Source of the DNA: Dipylidium caninum
Lineage: Eukaryota > Platyhelminthes > Cestoda > Cyclophyllidea > Dipylidiidae
Assembly: GCA_017562135.1 (NCBI GenBank)
Contig: QEYB01000100.1
Location: forward strand, 1-64,000
DNA: 64,000 nt
Direction: 5' to 3'
The notes below the pieces were generated by a model. It was given only the letters and a program-made list of their open reading frames with translations. It was not told the DNA's origin and ran no database searches. Shown in pieces: positions 1 through 11,671 of the stretch; the stretch's first letter is position 1, and each line of letters starts with the position of its first letter. A program made the translations under genes and the position numbers.

Positions 1-340
1 CGAGAGGATTCCGCTTACCTTGCCCAACGGCGTCCGCCACCGCTCCGCCAGAGGCTTGTCGAGACGTTCGTTAACGACTTGCCGAGTGAAGGCGGCACCG
101 TGGACCAATGAGGAAGGAGCAGAGACACCTCTGCCTCCTGTCATTGGTGAAATCTGCGGACCGATGGGAAACGGAGATTTGTCAGCGCAGAGTCGGGTGC
201 CACGGCCGGAATAAAGGAGACGGAGGAGGAGGGTGGTGCATCGTGGCTAGTGGGTAGAGGGTTGGGCTATCCTGAGCTGCACTGTGCCTATCGCGCTCTC
301 GGCTGTTAAGACGGAATACAACTACGACTACGAATGCGAC

Positions 341-700
341 ATGCTCCCTAAGTGGTGTCAGGCCAAAGCTGCCAAGAAGGGTCGAAGGTGAAGGTGCCAA
401 AAAGACGGAAAAGCAAAGAAGAGGAGGAGGAAGGAGAGTTACGCTATCTACATATACAAGGTTTGCGGTCAGGTGCCACCCAGATACGCATCTCCTCGAA
501 CGGCTATGTCGATTATGAACTTTTCGTGAAACGACATCTTCGAGCGTAATCGCGCTGAGTCGGTCGTCTGCCACTACAACAAGAAAGTGACTACACAGCA
601 AGAGATCCAGAGGCTGTGCGCCTCTGTTTGCGGTGAGTTGGCCAAAGCATAGCGGTGTCAGAGGGCACAAGCTGTGACCAAGTACACCGGCTCGAAGTAG
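341..700 (+). pseudogene. Histone H2B, unit 1 copy, frame broken by multiple indels
   Basis: Aligns along its whole length with the 122-codon H2B of units 3-6: same start context (GCGACATG) and same stop context (CTCGAAGTAG). The reading frame is broken repeatedly by one-base indels from the first codons on, for example ATGCTCCC in place of ATGGCTCCC. The stem-loop at 850-865 is intact. Because neighbouring spacer shows the same indel density, I read this as an ordinary H2B gene in unpolished sequence; a true pseudogene is the alternative. Confidence 0.8.
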
Positions 701-849
701 ATCTGAGGCGGGTAGTTTGTGGGTGTTGAGTGGGTGGGCTGGCTGGCGGGCTGGCTGGCTGGCTGGCTGGGTCACTCGCTCCAATGCCACTTCAACCTAC
801 CTGCTTCCGTCCTCCCTGAGATTCGACGGATAAATGAACCGCGTCCCAC

Positions 850-865
850 GGCCCTCTTGAGGGCC
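850..865 (+). terminator. Histone 3' stem-loop of H2B, unit 1
   Basis: GGCCCTCTTGAGGGCC: six-base-pair stem with a four-base loop, the signal that replaces polyadenylation in replication-type histone mRNA. It lies 150 bases after the H2B stop. Confidence 0.93.
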
Positions 866-1836
866 ACCTGCACTGCCCAAATCTGTGGTTGTGCTGTCGC
901 GAAGATCGCTTACATCGTCATTCGTTTTGTGCCTTTCCTCGCCTCCTTACTCGCTCCTCCTCCCTCCCTCTCGCTCTGTCGCTCTCTCGCCTCTCTCGCT
1001 CGGTGCTAAGTCCTCTCCGCCTATCTGGCTTTGGTTGAACAGAATTTAGTTGGGGGTTAATGGAACAGCGGGAAAATTCCTTAGTGTGAACATATTGGAG
1101 TACGTAGTGATCTGGGTAGCCGTAGGAACGGACAGGGCAGGGCAGGTCGGCGCACACTCGCTCGCACGCACGCACGCGCAAGTAAGGGGAGACGGGTAAG
1201 GGAAAGAGAGAGAGAAAGCAAAGAAAGGGAGCGGTAAAAGCAAGGAGGCGCGGTCTATTTAGGAGTGCTGTCATTTGTCAGTCCGAGGGTTAGGCGAGCT
1301 CTGACGAAGACACGGGATTGTGTGTGGAAGGGGGCCGGGCTGTAGCACGAGACAGAGTTGTCGGAGGATAGCAAGCACATTCTCTTTGCAAAGATCTTCT
1401 GTCGGCATTCCCCTTCTATTATGCTTATCTGGCTCTCACGCCTGACCAACTGCATCTTTCTACTCTAAGTGCGTGTGAAGCTCTAGCTACGTATTGCCAG
1501 CCAGTGTAGGGATATGCAGAGCGGCAACAGCGCAGCAGCAGTCCGCATACGCAGCCACGCAGCAAAGGAGAGGGCTCAAACTGCTACGGCCAATTGCAAA
1601 TTGTCCACGATACGACTGTGTGGAGAAGAGGAGAGAAGTAGTGTTGACGAATAGGCGGCAGGCTTATGCCGCGCGAGCCAAAATGAGGTGAAGAGGAGGA
1701 GGTGCCTCGAAGCGGAGCCAATGAGGAATGTGTATCAGTGTGAAATGGTGCCTAATGGGAGGGGATGGTGACTGGGATGAAGCTGACGGAGATCACCGTT
1801 AGCCGTGTGGCCGAGGCTTGGTCATTGACTGAAAGA

Positions 1837-2228
1837 ATGAGCGGAAGAAGGCAAGGGAGGCAAGTCACGAGCTAAGCGAAGAACGAGGTCGGGCGGTGCG
1901 GGTCTGCAGTTCCGTGGGGCGGGTGCATCGGCTATTGCGCCGTGCAACTACGCGGAACGGTGGGTGCCGGGGGAGCACCAGTCTATTTGGCTGCTGTACT
2001 GCCAGTATCTGGCCGCCGAAGTGCTCGAGTTGGCGGGCAATGCGGCGCGTGACAACAAGAAGACGCGGTATCATCCCACGTGCCTGCAGTTGGCCATCCG
2101 CAACGACGAGGAGTTGAACAAGTTTTAGGCGGTGTGACAATCGCCCAAGGCGGTGTGCTGCCCACATACAGGCGTGCTCCTACCCAAAATAGAAGACGGA
2201 GAAGCCGGTAGCACAGCAAGGAGTGTAG
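1837..2228 (+). pseudogene. Histone H2A, unit 1 copy, frame broken by multiple indels
   Basis: Full-length match to the 128-codon H2A of the other units, from ATGAGCGGAAG to the final AAGGAG before the stop. Many one-base indels break the frame. Where it can be read, silent sites (CAT for His, TATCTGGCC, GTGCTCCTA) agree with unit 3, so units 1 and 3 carry the same H2A type. Likely a normal gene hidden by sequence errors. Confidence 0.8.
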
Positions 2229-2343
2229 TAACAGGCTCGTCCGCCGTTGCTTGCCTCGCTTCGCTGGCTTGCCCGTCTGCTGGCCTTAGTGAGGAGACGA
2301 TGAAGTATGTCGGTAGGCGAGCATGAAGTGTGAACGTGATAAC

Positions 2344-2359
2344 GGTCCTTTTAAGGGCC
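2344..2359 (+). terminator. Histone 3' stem-loop of H2A, unit 1
   Basis: GGTCCTTTTAAGGGCC: six-pair stem with a G-U pair at the third position and loop TTTA. Intact although the gene before it is error-rich. Confidence 0.92.
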
Positions 2360-3402
2360 ACCGGAAGAATGATTGTTGGCTATTCAACGTGCGACCGAGT
2401 GGTAAAAGATGGAGGAAAGTGTGTGGTGTGTGTGTGTGTGTGTTTGACAGCTTTGGACGGGCTCGGGTAAAGTAGAGTAGGGCGGGGTGGAGTGGAAGGT
2501 GGAGTGGGGTGGGGTGGGCAAGATTTTGCGCAGGTGCGTGTGAGTAGTTTCGGTCGCTGTCTGCAATTTCCCCGTGGAAAAAGGCCGGCGCGGTGGCCGC
2601 GTGAGCAGGGAAATGAGCGGAGAGGTTGGTGGATTATGCGTTAGCGCCTCGAAACCGACCCCGACCCCGATCCGACGCGACCTGACTCGGCTGGCCTGGA
2701 CTCTGGTTGTGGCACGTCCGAGGTAGATAAGTTTTGGATGGATGGCGATGATGATACATGATAGAGAAACGACCGCCACATATCGATTTAATGACTGCAG
2801 ACAAATTACCCTCTCTACAGTATGCTGCTGTGCCATATCCTCCTCCTTATTTACTCACCCAATATTCCACCACCGATAAATGCCCTCCCTTCAGGCAATC
2901 ACAATTGTTTTCAGACGAATGTAAACTACAATAGACGACATAACATTGGAACGAACATAGAATCGTGTATTAACTGTAAAAGTGGAGATATTTATCAATA
3001 AGCGCATCTCACTTGCATCTATCTGATTGATGTAAATAATGATTTGGGTTGAATATAATGAGGGTTGCAAAAATAGGGCCTGTCATTTTCTACTCACATT
3101 ATACTCGCGTTTCATACTTTTGTGGCCAATATAAAAATAATATCATCCACAGAAAGAGCGGCTTTGGTGTGGAAGAGAAGGAATTAGTGAATAGAGGATA
3201 TTTGTTAATGTGCGTCTAAGCGCGTTTGTGATTGGGTGAGGCAAAAACTGGATGTGCTGAGAGTCGTGTAAAAGGGTCGACTTGCGTGGGCGCTGGCAGT
3301 GTGGACAGGAGGGAGCGCGCGGTTGCTACGTAGCGTTACCTGGCGTCGTTCGCGTACATTTGTTGTCATCTCGACTGGTCGACTGGTGGACTGCGGTGAG
3401 CC

Positions 3403-3714
<312 letters not shown>

Positions 3715-3796
3715 AGATGCCTGTGACGCCTGTAACGGTGGCAGCGACAACGACAGCGGCAGTGGCTATGTTGAAGATCTACGTGAACGCTACAAC

Positions 3797-3812
3797 GGCC
3801 CTGTTAAGGGCC
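3797..3812 (+). terminator. Histone 3' stem-loop of H4, unit 1
   Basis: GGCCCTGTTAAGGGCC, 82 bases after the H4 stop; six-pair stem, loop GTTA. Confidence 0.93.
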
Positions 3813-5028
3813 AAATGTGACTTCTCTAACTCCAGATTGTTGCACTCAACACAATAGCCCGATGAGAGTGGGAGTGGGAGTGGGAATGGAGTGGAGTGGA
3901 GTGGAGTGTAAGAGGCGAAGAGAAGGCAAGTGGAAGGGAAGAGGCTGTGCAAGGCGTGAGGTGTAAGTTGGGGAGGTGCAGGGTGAGCAGGGGCGAGTAG
4001 TTGTAGGTAGGTAGGTAGGTAGGTAGGTAGGTAGGTACTTAGGTGAGGCGGGGATAGCACCGTCTTCGTGTCTCTTCATTTCCCCCACTCGTGTCAATAG
4101 CCTGAGCGTGTCTCCGTTTGTCCCCTCTTCATCTTCATCTTCTCTTCCCTCCCCCCACCACCAGATCTTAACGAGGCGGCCTTCTACTCTTTACTTCATT
4201 CAACCATCCACCTATCCACCCAACTCTGCGAGCCCCCTTGCACCACTGGCTCCTCATCTTGCGTGCATTCCTTTTCTCCACACACACATTTGAGGACAAG
4301 ACCGCGGGTGAGAGCCAACGAGAAATATAATGGAGGGTGCGTCTGCGTCTGCGTCTGCGTGTGTGTGTGTGTGTGTGTGGAGGCCAACATTGACTGCGGT
4401 ATTGGCCTACCTTCGGTCAGAGCACTGATTGCCATCGCGTTGGGGACGGTGGGAGTTATGAAGAAGGAGGAGAGAGGAGAGAGAGGAGAGGAGAGGAGAG
4501 GAGGAGTTGTCTGGATGTCGAGATGGCTGGTCCCAACGCCAAGAGTTGGGTAGTGTTAGACGAGAGTAAATGCCTCAAGCCAACTCGACTTTGTAGGGAC
4601 TGTAGTACACTGCATTTCACTGGAGTGAGATGCATCCATCATCCACCCGCTGGGTGGGAGGATGTTCCCACGGTTCGTGTAGCGGCCTCCTTCGTGTCTT
4701 CGCTTACCTTGCCACGGCGTCCGCCACCGCGTCCGCCACGAAGGCTTGTCGAGACGTTCGTTAACCGACTTGCCGAGTGATGGCGGCACCGATGGACCAA
4801 TGAGGAGGAGCAGAGACACGCTCTGCCTCCTGTCATTGGTGAACATCTGCGGACCGATGGGAAACGGAGATTTGTCAGCGCAGAGTCGGGTGCACGCGGA
4901 ATAAAGGAGACGGAGGAGGAGGGTGGTGCATCGTGCTAGTGGGTAGTAGGTTGGGCTACCTTGAGCTGCACTGTGCCCTATCGCGCTCTCGCTGTTACGA
5001 CGAATACAACTACGACTACGACTGCGAC

Positions 5029-5399
5029 ATGGCTCCCAAAGTGGTGTCAGGCAAAGCTGCCAAGAAGGCGTCGAAGGTGAAGGTGCCAAAGACGGACAAA
5101 GCAAAGAAGAGGAGGAGGAAGGAGAGTTACGCTATCTACATATACAAGGTGTTGCGTCAGGTGCACCCCGATACGGGCATCTCCTCGAAGGCTATGTCGA
5201 TTATGAACTCTTTCGTGAACGACATCTTCGAGCGTATCGCCGCTGAGTCGAGTCGTCTGGCGCACTACAACAAGAAGTCGACTATCACAAGCAGAGAGAT
5301 CCAGACGGCTGTGCGCCTCCTGTTGCCGGGTGAGTTGGCCAAGCATGCGGTGTCAGAGGGCACCAAAGGCTGTGACCAAGTACACCGGCTCGAAAGTAG
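5029..5399 (+). pseudogene. Histone H2B, unit 2, C-terminal frameshift
   Basis: Starts like the intact copies and matches them through the histone fold up to the AVSEGTK motif. There one extra A (CACCAAAGGCT for CACCAAGGCT, about 5363) shifts the frame so that the C-terminal AVTKYTGSK is replaced by an unrelated tail running past the normal stop. A second extra A lies just before the normal TAG. Two homopolymer insertions close together suggest residual assembly error; if real, the product lacks the normal C-terminal helix end. The coordinates run to the normal stop position. Confidence 0.85.
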
Positions 5400-5544
5400 A
5401 TCTGAGCGGAGTAAGTTTGTGGTGGTTTGAGTGGGTGGCTGGCTGGCGGGCTGGCTGGCTGGCTGGGTCACTCGCTCCAATGCCACTTCAACCTACCTGC
5501 TCCGTCCTCACCTGAGATGTCGACGATAAATGAACGCGTCCCAC

Positions 5545-5560
5545 GGCCCTCTTGAGGGCC
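5545..5560 (+). terminator. Histone 3' stem-loop of H2B, unit 2
   Basis: GGCCCTCTTGAGGGCC, identical to the other H2B stem-loops. Confidence 0.94.
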
Positions 5561-6475
5561 ACCTGCACTGCCCAAATCTGTGGTTGTTGCTGTCGCGAAG
5601 ATCGCTTACATCGTCATTCGTTTTGTGCCTTTCTCGCCCTCCTTTACTCGCTCCCTCCCTCCCTCTCGCTCTGTCGCTCTCTCGCTCTCTCGCTCGGGTG
5701 CTAAGTCTCTCCGCCTATCTGGCTTGGTTGACAGAATTTAGTTGGGGTATGGGACAGCGGGAAATTCCTTAGTGTACTATTGGATATCGTGTGTCTGGGT
5801 AGCGTAGGAAGGCGGGGCAGGGCAGGTCGGGGCGGGGCGGGGCAATGTGAGACGGGTCAGGGCAAGTAAGGGAGGGAGGGAGGGAGGGAAAGAACGAAAG
5901 AAAGAAAGGAGAGGGTAAGCAAGGGAGGGCGGTCTATTTGGAGTGCTGTCATTTGTCCAGTCCCAGGGTTAGGCTGCTTGACGAGAGACAGGGGGAGGGG
6001 GGTGGAGGGGGCGGGCTGTCGAGAGAGTTGTGGAGATAGCAAGCCTTCTCTTCAATCTCTCTGTCCGCCTTCCCCTTCTTTGCTGCCCTTATCTGCTCTC
6101 GCCTGACCAACTGCATCTTCTACTAAGTGCGTGTGAAGCTCTAGCTACGTGTTGCAGCCAGTGTAGGGGATATGGAAGCGGCAACAGCAAGCAGCAGTCG
6201 CAGCAGCAGCAACCTCACTGCTACGGCATTGCAAATTGTCCACGATACGACTGTGTGGAGAAGAGAGAGAGAAGTAGTGTTGACGAATAGGCGGCAGGCT
6301 TATGCCGCGCGAGCCAATGAGGTGAGAGGAGGAGGTGCCTCGAAGCGGAGCCAATGAGGAATGTGCATCAGTGTGAAGATGGGCTGCCTATATGGGAGGG
6401 GATGGTGAGCGTGGATGAAGCTGACAGAGATCACCGTTTAGCCGTGTGGCGAGGGCTGGTCAATTGACTGAAAGA

Positions 6476-6862
6476 ATGAGCGGAAGAGGCAAGGGAGGCA
6501 AGTCACGAGCTAAGGCGAAGACGAGGTCGGCGCGTGCGGGTCTGCAGTTTCCCGTGGGGCGGGTGCACCGGCTATTGCGCCGTGGCAACTACGCGGAACG
6601 GGTGGGTGCCGGAGCACCAGTCTACTTGGCTGCTGTACTCGAGTACCTGGCTGCCGAAGTGCTCGAGTTGGCGGGCAATGCGGCGCGTGACAACAAGAAG
6701 ACGCGTATCATCCCGCGTCACCTGCAGTTGGCCATCCGCAACGACGAGGAGTTGAACAAGTTGTTAGGCGGTGTGACAATCGCCCAAGGCGGTGTGCTGC
6801 CCAACATACAGGCGGTGCTGCTACCCAAGAAGACGGAGAAGCCGGTAGCCAGCAAGGAGTAG
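6476..6862 (+). CDS. Histone H2A, unit 2
   Basis: Core nucleosome histone, pairs with H2B. 128 codons, starting [13 protein letters not shown]; the frame is open 10 codons further upstream, but the ATG before SGRGK is the known start of the family. The N-terminal tail lacks the Gln found after SGRGK in vertebrates. The [11 protein letters not shown] segment, the acidic-patch residues (AEVLELAG and NDEEL) and the docking domain ([17 protein letters not shown]) are all present. The C-terminus ends KPVASKE with no SQ motif, so it is not H2A.X, and it lacks H2A.Z features. Two CCAAT boxes and a TATATGG lie upstream. Type b silent markers. Confidence 0.97.
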   Translation: MSGRGKGGKSRAKAKTRSARAGLQFPVGRVHRLLRRGNYAERVGAGAPVYLAAVLEYLAAEVLELAGNAARDNKKTRIIPRHLQLAIRNDEELNKLLGGVTIAQGGVLPNIQAVLLPKKTEKPVASKE

Positions 6863-6974
6863 TAGTAGGTCGTCCGCCTGCTTGCTCGCTCGCTCGCTGG
6901 CTTGCCCGTCTGCTGGCCTTAGTGAGGAGACGATGAAGTAGTCGGTAGGCGAGCATGAGTGTGAACGTGATAAC

Positions 6975-6990
6975 GGTCCTTTTAAGGGCC
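6975..6990 (+). terminator. Histone 3' stem-loop of H2A, unit 2
   Basis: GGTCCTTTTAAGGGCC with a G-U pair in the stem, 113 bases after the H2A stop. Confidence 0.93.
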
Positions 6991-8011
6991 ACCGGAAGAA
7001 TGATTGTTGGCTAATTCAACGTGCGACCGAGTGGTAAAGATGGAGGAAGGGTGTGTGTGTGTGTGTGTGTGTGTGTTGACAGCTGGACGGGCTCGGGTAA
7101 AGTAGGTAGGGCGGGGTGGAGTGGAGGGGAGTGGGGTGGGGTGGGGGCAAGATTTTGCGCAGGTGCGTGTGAGTAGTTTCGGCGCTGTCTGCAATTTCCC
7201 GTGGAAAAGGCCCGGCGCGTGGCCGCGTGAGCAGGGAAATGAGCGGAGAGGTTGGTGGATATGCGTTAGCGCCTCGAACCGACGCGACCTGACTCGGCTG
7301 GCCTGGACTCTGGTTGTGGCCACGTCCGAGGTAGGGATAAGGTTTGGGATGGATGGCGATGATGATACATGATGGAGAACGACCGCCACATATCGATTTA
7401 ATGACTGCAGACAAATTACCCTCTCTACAGTATGCTGCTGTGCCATATCCTCCTCCTTATTTACTCACTCAATATTCCACCCACCGATAAATGCCCTCCC
7501 TTCAGGCAATCACAATTTGTTTTCAGACGAATGTAAACTACAATAGACGACATAACATTGGAACGAACATAGAATCGTGTATTAACTGTAAAAGTGGAGA
7601 TATTTATCAATAAGGCGCATCTCACTTGCATCTATCTGATTGATGTAAATAATGATTTGGGTTGAATATAATGAGGGTTGCAAAATTAGGGCCTGTCATT
7701 TTCTACTCACATTATACTCGCGTTTCATACTTTTGTGGCCAATATAAAAATAATATCATCACATAAAGAGCGGCTTTGGTGTGGAAGAGAAGGAATTAGT
7801 GAATAGAGGATATTTGTTAATGTGCGTCTAAGCGCGTTTGTGATTGGGTGAGGCAAAAACTGGATGTGCTGAGAGTCGTGTAAAAGGGTCGACTTGCGTG
7901 GGCGCTGGCAGTGTGGACAGGAGGGAGCGCGCGGTTGCTACGTAGCGTTACCTGGCGTCGTTCGCGTACATTTGTTGTCATCTCGACTGGTCGACTGGTG
8001 GACTGCGGTGA

Positions 8012-8326
<315 letters not shown>

Positions 8327-8408
8327 AGATGCCTGTGACGCCTGTAACGGTGGCAGCGACAACGACAGCGGCAGTGGCTATGTTGAAGATCTACGTGAAC
8401 GCTACAAC

Positions 8409-8424
8409 GGCCCTGTTAAGGGCC
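8409..8424 (+). terminator. Histone 3' stem-loop of H4, unit 2
   Basis: GGCCCTGTTAAGGGCC, identical to the other H4 stem-loops. Confidence 0.94.
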
Positions 8425-9118
8425 AAATGTGACTTCTCTAACTCCAGATTGTTGCACTCAACACAATAGCCCGATGAGAGTGGGAGTAGGAGTGGGAATG
8501 GAGTGGAGTGGAGTGGAGTGTAGAGGCGAAGAGAAGGCAAGTGGAAGGGAAGAGGCTGTGCAAGGCGTGAGGTGTAAGTTGGGGAGGTGCAGGGTGAGCA
8601 GGGCGAGTAGTTGTAGGTAGGTAGGTAGGTAGGTACTTAGGTGAGCGGGGATAGCACCGTCTTCGTGTCTCTTCATTTCCCCCACTCGTGTCAATAGCCT
8701 GAGCGTGTCTCCGTTTGTCCCCTCTTCATCTTCATCTTCTCTTCCCCCCCACCACCAGATCTTAACGAGGCGGCCTTCTACTCTTTACTTCATTCAACCA
8801 TCCACCTATCCACCCAACTCTGCGAGCCCCCTTGCACCACTGGCTCCTCATCTTGCGTGCATTCCTTTTCTCCACACACACATTTGAGGACAAGACCGCG
8901 GGTGAGAGCCAACGAGAATATAATGGAGGGTGCGTCTGCGTCTGCGTCTGCGTCTGCGTGTGTGTGTGTGTGTGGAGGCCAACATTGACTGCGGTATTGG
9001 CCTACCTTCGGTCAGAGCACTGATTGCCATCGCGTTGGGGACGGTGGGAGTTATGAAGAAGGAGGAGAGAGGAGAGGAGAGGAGAGGAGAGGAGAGGAGG
9101 AGTTGTCTGGATGTCGAG

Positions 9119-9277
9119 ATGGCTGGTCCCAACGCCAAGAGTTGGGTAGTGTTAGACGAGAGTAAATGCCTCAAGCCAACTCGACTTTGTAGGGACTGTA
9201 GTACACTGCATTTCACTGGAGTGAGATGCATCCATCATCCACCCGCTGGGGGGAGGATGTTCCCACGGTTCGTGTAG
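9119..9277 (+). CDS. Small ORF in H4-H2B spacer, probably not a gene
   Basis: 52 codons, starting MAGPNAKSWVVLDESK, with four Cys and two His near the end (spacing C-x6-C-x2-C-x11-C then HH). It is unchanged in units 3-6 (start at the matching ATG) but altered at its C-terminus in unit 2. No family recognised. The spacer is homogenised along with the genes, so conservation between units does not show selection. I doubt it is expressed. Confidence 0.15.
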   Translation: MAGPNAKSWVVLDESKCLKPTRLCRDCSTLHFTGVRCIHHPPAGGRMFPRFV

Positions 9278-9392
9278 CGGCCTCCTTCGTGTCTTCCGCT
9301 TACCTTGCCACGGCGTCCGCCACCGCGTCCGCCACGAAGGCTTGTCGAGACGTTCGTTAACCGACTTGCCGAGTGATGGCGGCACCGATGGA

Positions 9393-9502
9393 CCAATGAG
9401 GAGGAGCAGAGACACGCTCTGCCTCCTGTCATTGGTGAACATCTGCGGACCGATGGGAAACGGAGATTTGTCAGCGCAGAGTCGGGTGCACGCGGAATAA
9501 AG
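9393..9502 (+). promoter_or_regulatory. Probable H2B promoter (unit 3; same in all units)
   Basis: CCAAT at 9393-9397, an inverted copy (ATTGG) at 9431-9435, and a TATA-like GAATAAAG at 9495-9502, about 125 bases before the H2B ATG. Position and conservation across all units support a promoter; the exact transcription start is not visible. Confidence 0.5.
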
Positions 9503-9624
9503 GAGACGGAGGAGGAGGGTGGTGCATCGTGCTAGTGGGTAGTAGGTTGGGCTACCTTGAGCTGCACTGTGCCCTATCGCGCTCTCGCTGTTACGACGAA
9601 TACAACTACGACTACGACTGCGAC

Positions 9625-9993
9625 ATGGCTCCCAAAGTGGTGTCAGGCAAAGCTGCCAAGAAGGCGTCGAAGGTGAAGGTGCCAAAGACGGACAAAGCAA
9701 AGAAGAGGAGGAGGAAGGAGAGTTACGCTATCTACATATACAAGGTGTTGCGTCAGGTGCACCCCGATACGGGCATCTCCTCGAAGGCTATGTCGATTAT
9801 GAACTCTTTCGTGAACGACATCTTCGAGCGTATCGCCGCTGAGTCGAGTCGTCTGGCGCACTACAACAAGAAGTCGACTATCACAAGCAGAGAGATCCAG
9901 ACGGCTGTGCGCCTCCTGTTGCCGGGTGAGTTGGCCAAGCATGCGGTGTCAGAGGGCACCAAGGCTGTGACCAAGTACACCGGCTCGAAGTAG
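9625..9993 (+). CDS. Histone H2B, unit 3
   Basis: Core nucleosome histone, partner of H2A. 122 codons starting [13 protein letters not shown]. The reading frame is open for 32 codons upstream, but that part (a low-complexity [11 protein letters not shown] stretch) is not histone, and the family starts at this ATG. A lysine-rich tail with [22 protein letters not shown] leads into the histone fold ([40 protein letters not shown]), ending [20 protein letters not shown], which contains the lysine that is ubiquitinated in animals. The MAPK start is found in invertebrate H2Bs. No intron; stem-loop 149 bases after the stop. Confidence 0.97.
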   Translation: MAPKVVSGKAAKKASKVKVPKTDKAKKRRRKESYAIYIYKVLRQVHPDTGISSKAMSIMNSFVNDIFERIAAESSRLAHYNKKSTITSREIQTAVRLLLPGELAKHAVSEGTKAVTKYTGSK

Positions 9994-10028
9994 ATCTGAG
10001 CGGAGTAAGTTTGTGGTGGTTGAGTGGG

Positions 10029-10029
<1 letters not shown>

Positions 10030-10062
<33 letters not shown>
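10030..10062 (+). repeat. (GGCT)n microsatellite after H2B
   Basis: Uninterrupted GGCT repeats between the H2B stop and its stem-loop, so it falls inside the H2B mRNA 3' UTR. Copy number differs between units; some have a GGCG interruption. Confidence 0.9.
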
Positions 10063-10063
<1 letters not shown>

Positions 10064-10141
10064 GTCACTCGCTCCAATGCCACTTCAACCTACCTGCTCC
10101 GTCCTCACCTGAGATGTCGACGATAAATGAACGCGTCCCAC

Positions 10142-10157
10142 GGCCCTCTTGAGGGCC
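10142..10157 (+). terminator. Histone 3' stem-loop of H2B, unit 3
   Basis: GGCCCTCTTGAGGGCC, six-pair stem and loop CTTG. Confidence 0.94.
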
Positions 10158-10414
10158 ACCTGCACTGCCCAAATCTGTGGTTGTTGCTGTCGCGAAGATC
10201 GCTTACATCGTCATTCGTTTTGTGCCTTTCTCGCCCTCCTTTACTCGCTCCCTCCCTCCCTCCCTCTCGCTCTGTCGCTCTCTCGCTCTCTCGCTCGGGT
10301 GCTAAGTCTCTCCGCCTATCTGGCTTGGTTGACAGAATTTAGTTGGGGTATGGGACAGCGGGAAATTCCTTAGTGTACTATTGGATATCGTGTGTCTGGG
10401 TAGCGTAGGAAGGC

Positions 10415-10443
10415 AGGGCAGGGCAGGTCGGGGCGGGGCGGGG
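10415..10443 (+). other. G-rich tract, possible G-quadruplex, in H2B-H2A spacer
   Basis: Five or more runs of three to four G separated by one to three bases (GGGCAGGGCAGG then repeated GGGGC). It fits the four-run pattern for an intramolecular G-quadruplex. A second tract of G runs lies at 10588-10612. Both recur in each unit with small length changes. Confidence 0.55.
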
Positions 10444-10912
10444 CAATGTGAGACGGGTCAGGGCAAGTAAGGGAGGGAGGGAAAGAACGAAAGAAAGAAA
10501 GAAAGGAGAGGGTAAGCAAGGGAGGGCGGTCTATTTGGAGTGCTGTCATTTGTCCAGTCCCAGGGTTAGGCTGCTTGACGAGAGACAGGGGGAGGGGGGT
10601 GGAGGGGGCGGGCTGTCGAGAGAGTTGTGGAGATAGCAAGCCTTCTCTTCAATCTCTCTGTCCGCCTTCCCCTTCTTTGCTGCCCTTATCTGCTCTCGCC
10701 TGACCAACTGCATCTTCTACTAAGTGCGTGTGAAGCTCTAGCTACGTGTTGCAAACCAGTGTAGGGGATATGGAAGCGGCAACAGCACAGCAGTCGCAGC
10801 AGCAGCAGCAACCTCACTGCTACGGCATTGCAAATTGTCCACGATACGACTGTGTGGAGAAGAGAGAGAGAAGTAGTGTTGACGAATAGGCGGCAGGCTT
10901 ATGCCGCGCGAG

Positions 10913-10993
10913 CCAATGAGGTGAGAGGAGGAGGTGCCTCGAAGCGGAGCCAATGAGGAATGTGCATCAGTGTGAAGATGGCTGCCTATATGG
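10913..10993 (+). promoter_or_regulatory. Probable H2A promoter (unit 3; same in all units)
   Basis: Two direct CCAATGAGG boxes (CCAAT at 10913-10917 and 10950-10954) and a TATATGG at 10987-10993, about 80 bases before the H2A ATG. Well conserved in all six units. Confidence 0.55.
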
Positions 10994-11073
10994 GAGGGGA
11001 TGGTGAGCGTGGATGAAGCTGACAGAGATCACCGTTTAGCCGTGTGGCGAGGGCTGGTCAATTGACTGAAAGA

Positions 11074-11460
11074 ATGAGCGGAAGAGGCAAGGGAGGCAAG
11101 TCACGAGCTAAGGCGAAGACGAGGTCGGCGCGTGCGGGTCTGCAGTTTCCCGTGGGGCGGGTGCATCGGCTATTGCGCCGTGGCAACTACGCGGAACGGG
11201 TGGGTGCCGGAGCACCAGTCTACTTGGCTGCTGTACTCGAGTATCTGGCCGCCGAAGTGCTCGAGTTGGCGGGCAATGCGGCGCGTGACAACAAGAAGAC
11301 GCGTATCATCCCACGTCACCTGCAGTTGGCCATCCGCAACGACGAGGAGTTGAACAAGCTGTTAGGCGGTGTGACAATCGCCCAAGGCGGTGTGCTGCCC
11401 AACATACAGGCGGTGCTCCTACCCAAGAAGACGGAGAAGCCGGTAGCCAGCAAGGAGTAG
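11074..11460 (+). CDS. Histone H2A, unit 3
   Basis: 128 codons, protein identical to the unit 2 copy. It differs from unit 2 only at silent sites: CAT for CAC (His), TATCTGGCC for TACCTGGCT, CCA for CCG (Pro), CTG for TTG (Leu) and CTC for CTG (Leu). This marker set (type a) is shared with unit 1. Conserved Arg in FPVGRVHR present. Confidence 0.97.
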   Translation: MSGRGKGGKSRAKAKTRSARAGLQFPVGRVHRLLRRGNYAERVGAGAPVYLAAVLEYLAAEVLELAGNAARDNKKTRIIPRHLQLAIRNDEELNKLLGGVTIAQGGVLPNIQAVLLPKKTEKPVASKE

Positions 11461-11572
11461 TAGTAGGTCGTCCGCCTGCTTGCTCGCTCGCTCGCTGGCT
11501 TGCCCGTCTGCTGGCCTTAGTGAGGAGACGATGAAGTAGTCGGTAGGCGAGCATGAGTGTGAACGTGATAAC

Positions 11573-11588
11573 GGTCCTTTTAAGGGCC
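11573..11588 (+). terminator. Histone 3' stem-loop of H2A, unit 3
   Basis: GGTCCTTTTAAGGGCC with a G-U pair in the stem. Confidence 0.93.
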
Positions 11589-11647
11589 ACCGGAAGAATG
11601 ATTGTTGGCTAATTCAACGTGCGACCGAGTGGTAAAGATGGAGGAAG

Positions 11648-11671
11648 GTGTGTGTGTGTGTGTGTGTGTGT
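11648..11671 (+). repeat. (GT)n microsatellite after H2A
   Basis: Alternating GT just downstream of the H2A stem-loop; length varies between units. Alternating purine-pyrimidine DNA of this kind can adopt the Z form. Confidence 0.9.

Noticed and set aside
8832..9023. ORFs with long runs of Val-Cys, Thr-His, Arg-Leu or Ser-Leu
   Set aside because: Direct translations of GT, TCTGCG and GAGAG microsatellites; frame and length change with tract length.
9235..9942. Long antisense and out-of-frame ORFs over the histone genes (up to 182 codons)
   Set aside because: They recur in each unit only because the repeat does, overlap genuine histone frames, and show no histone or other domain.
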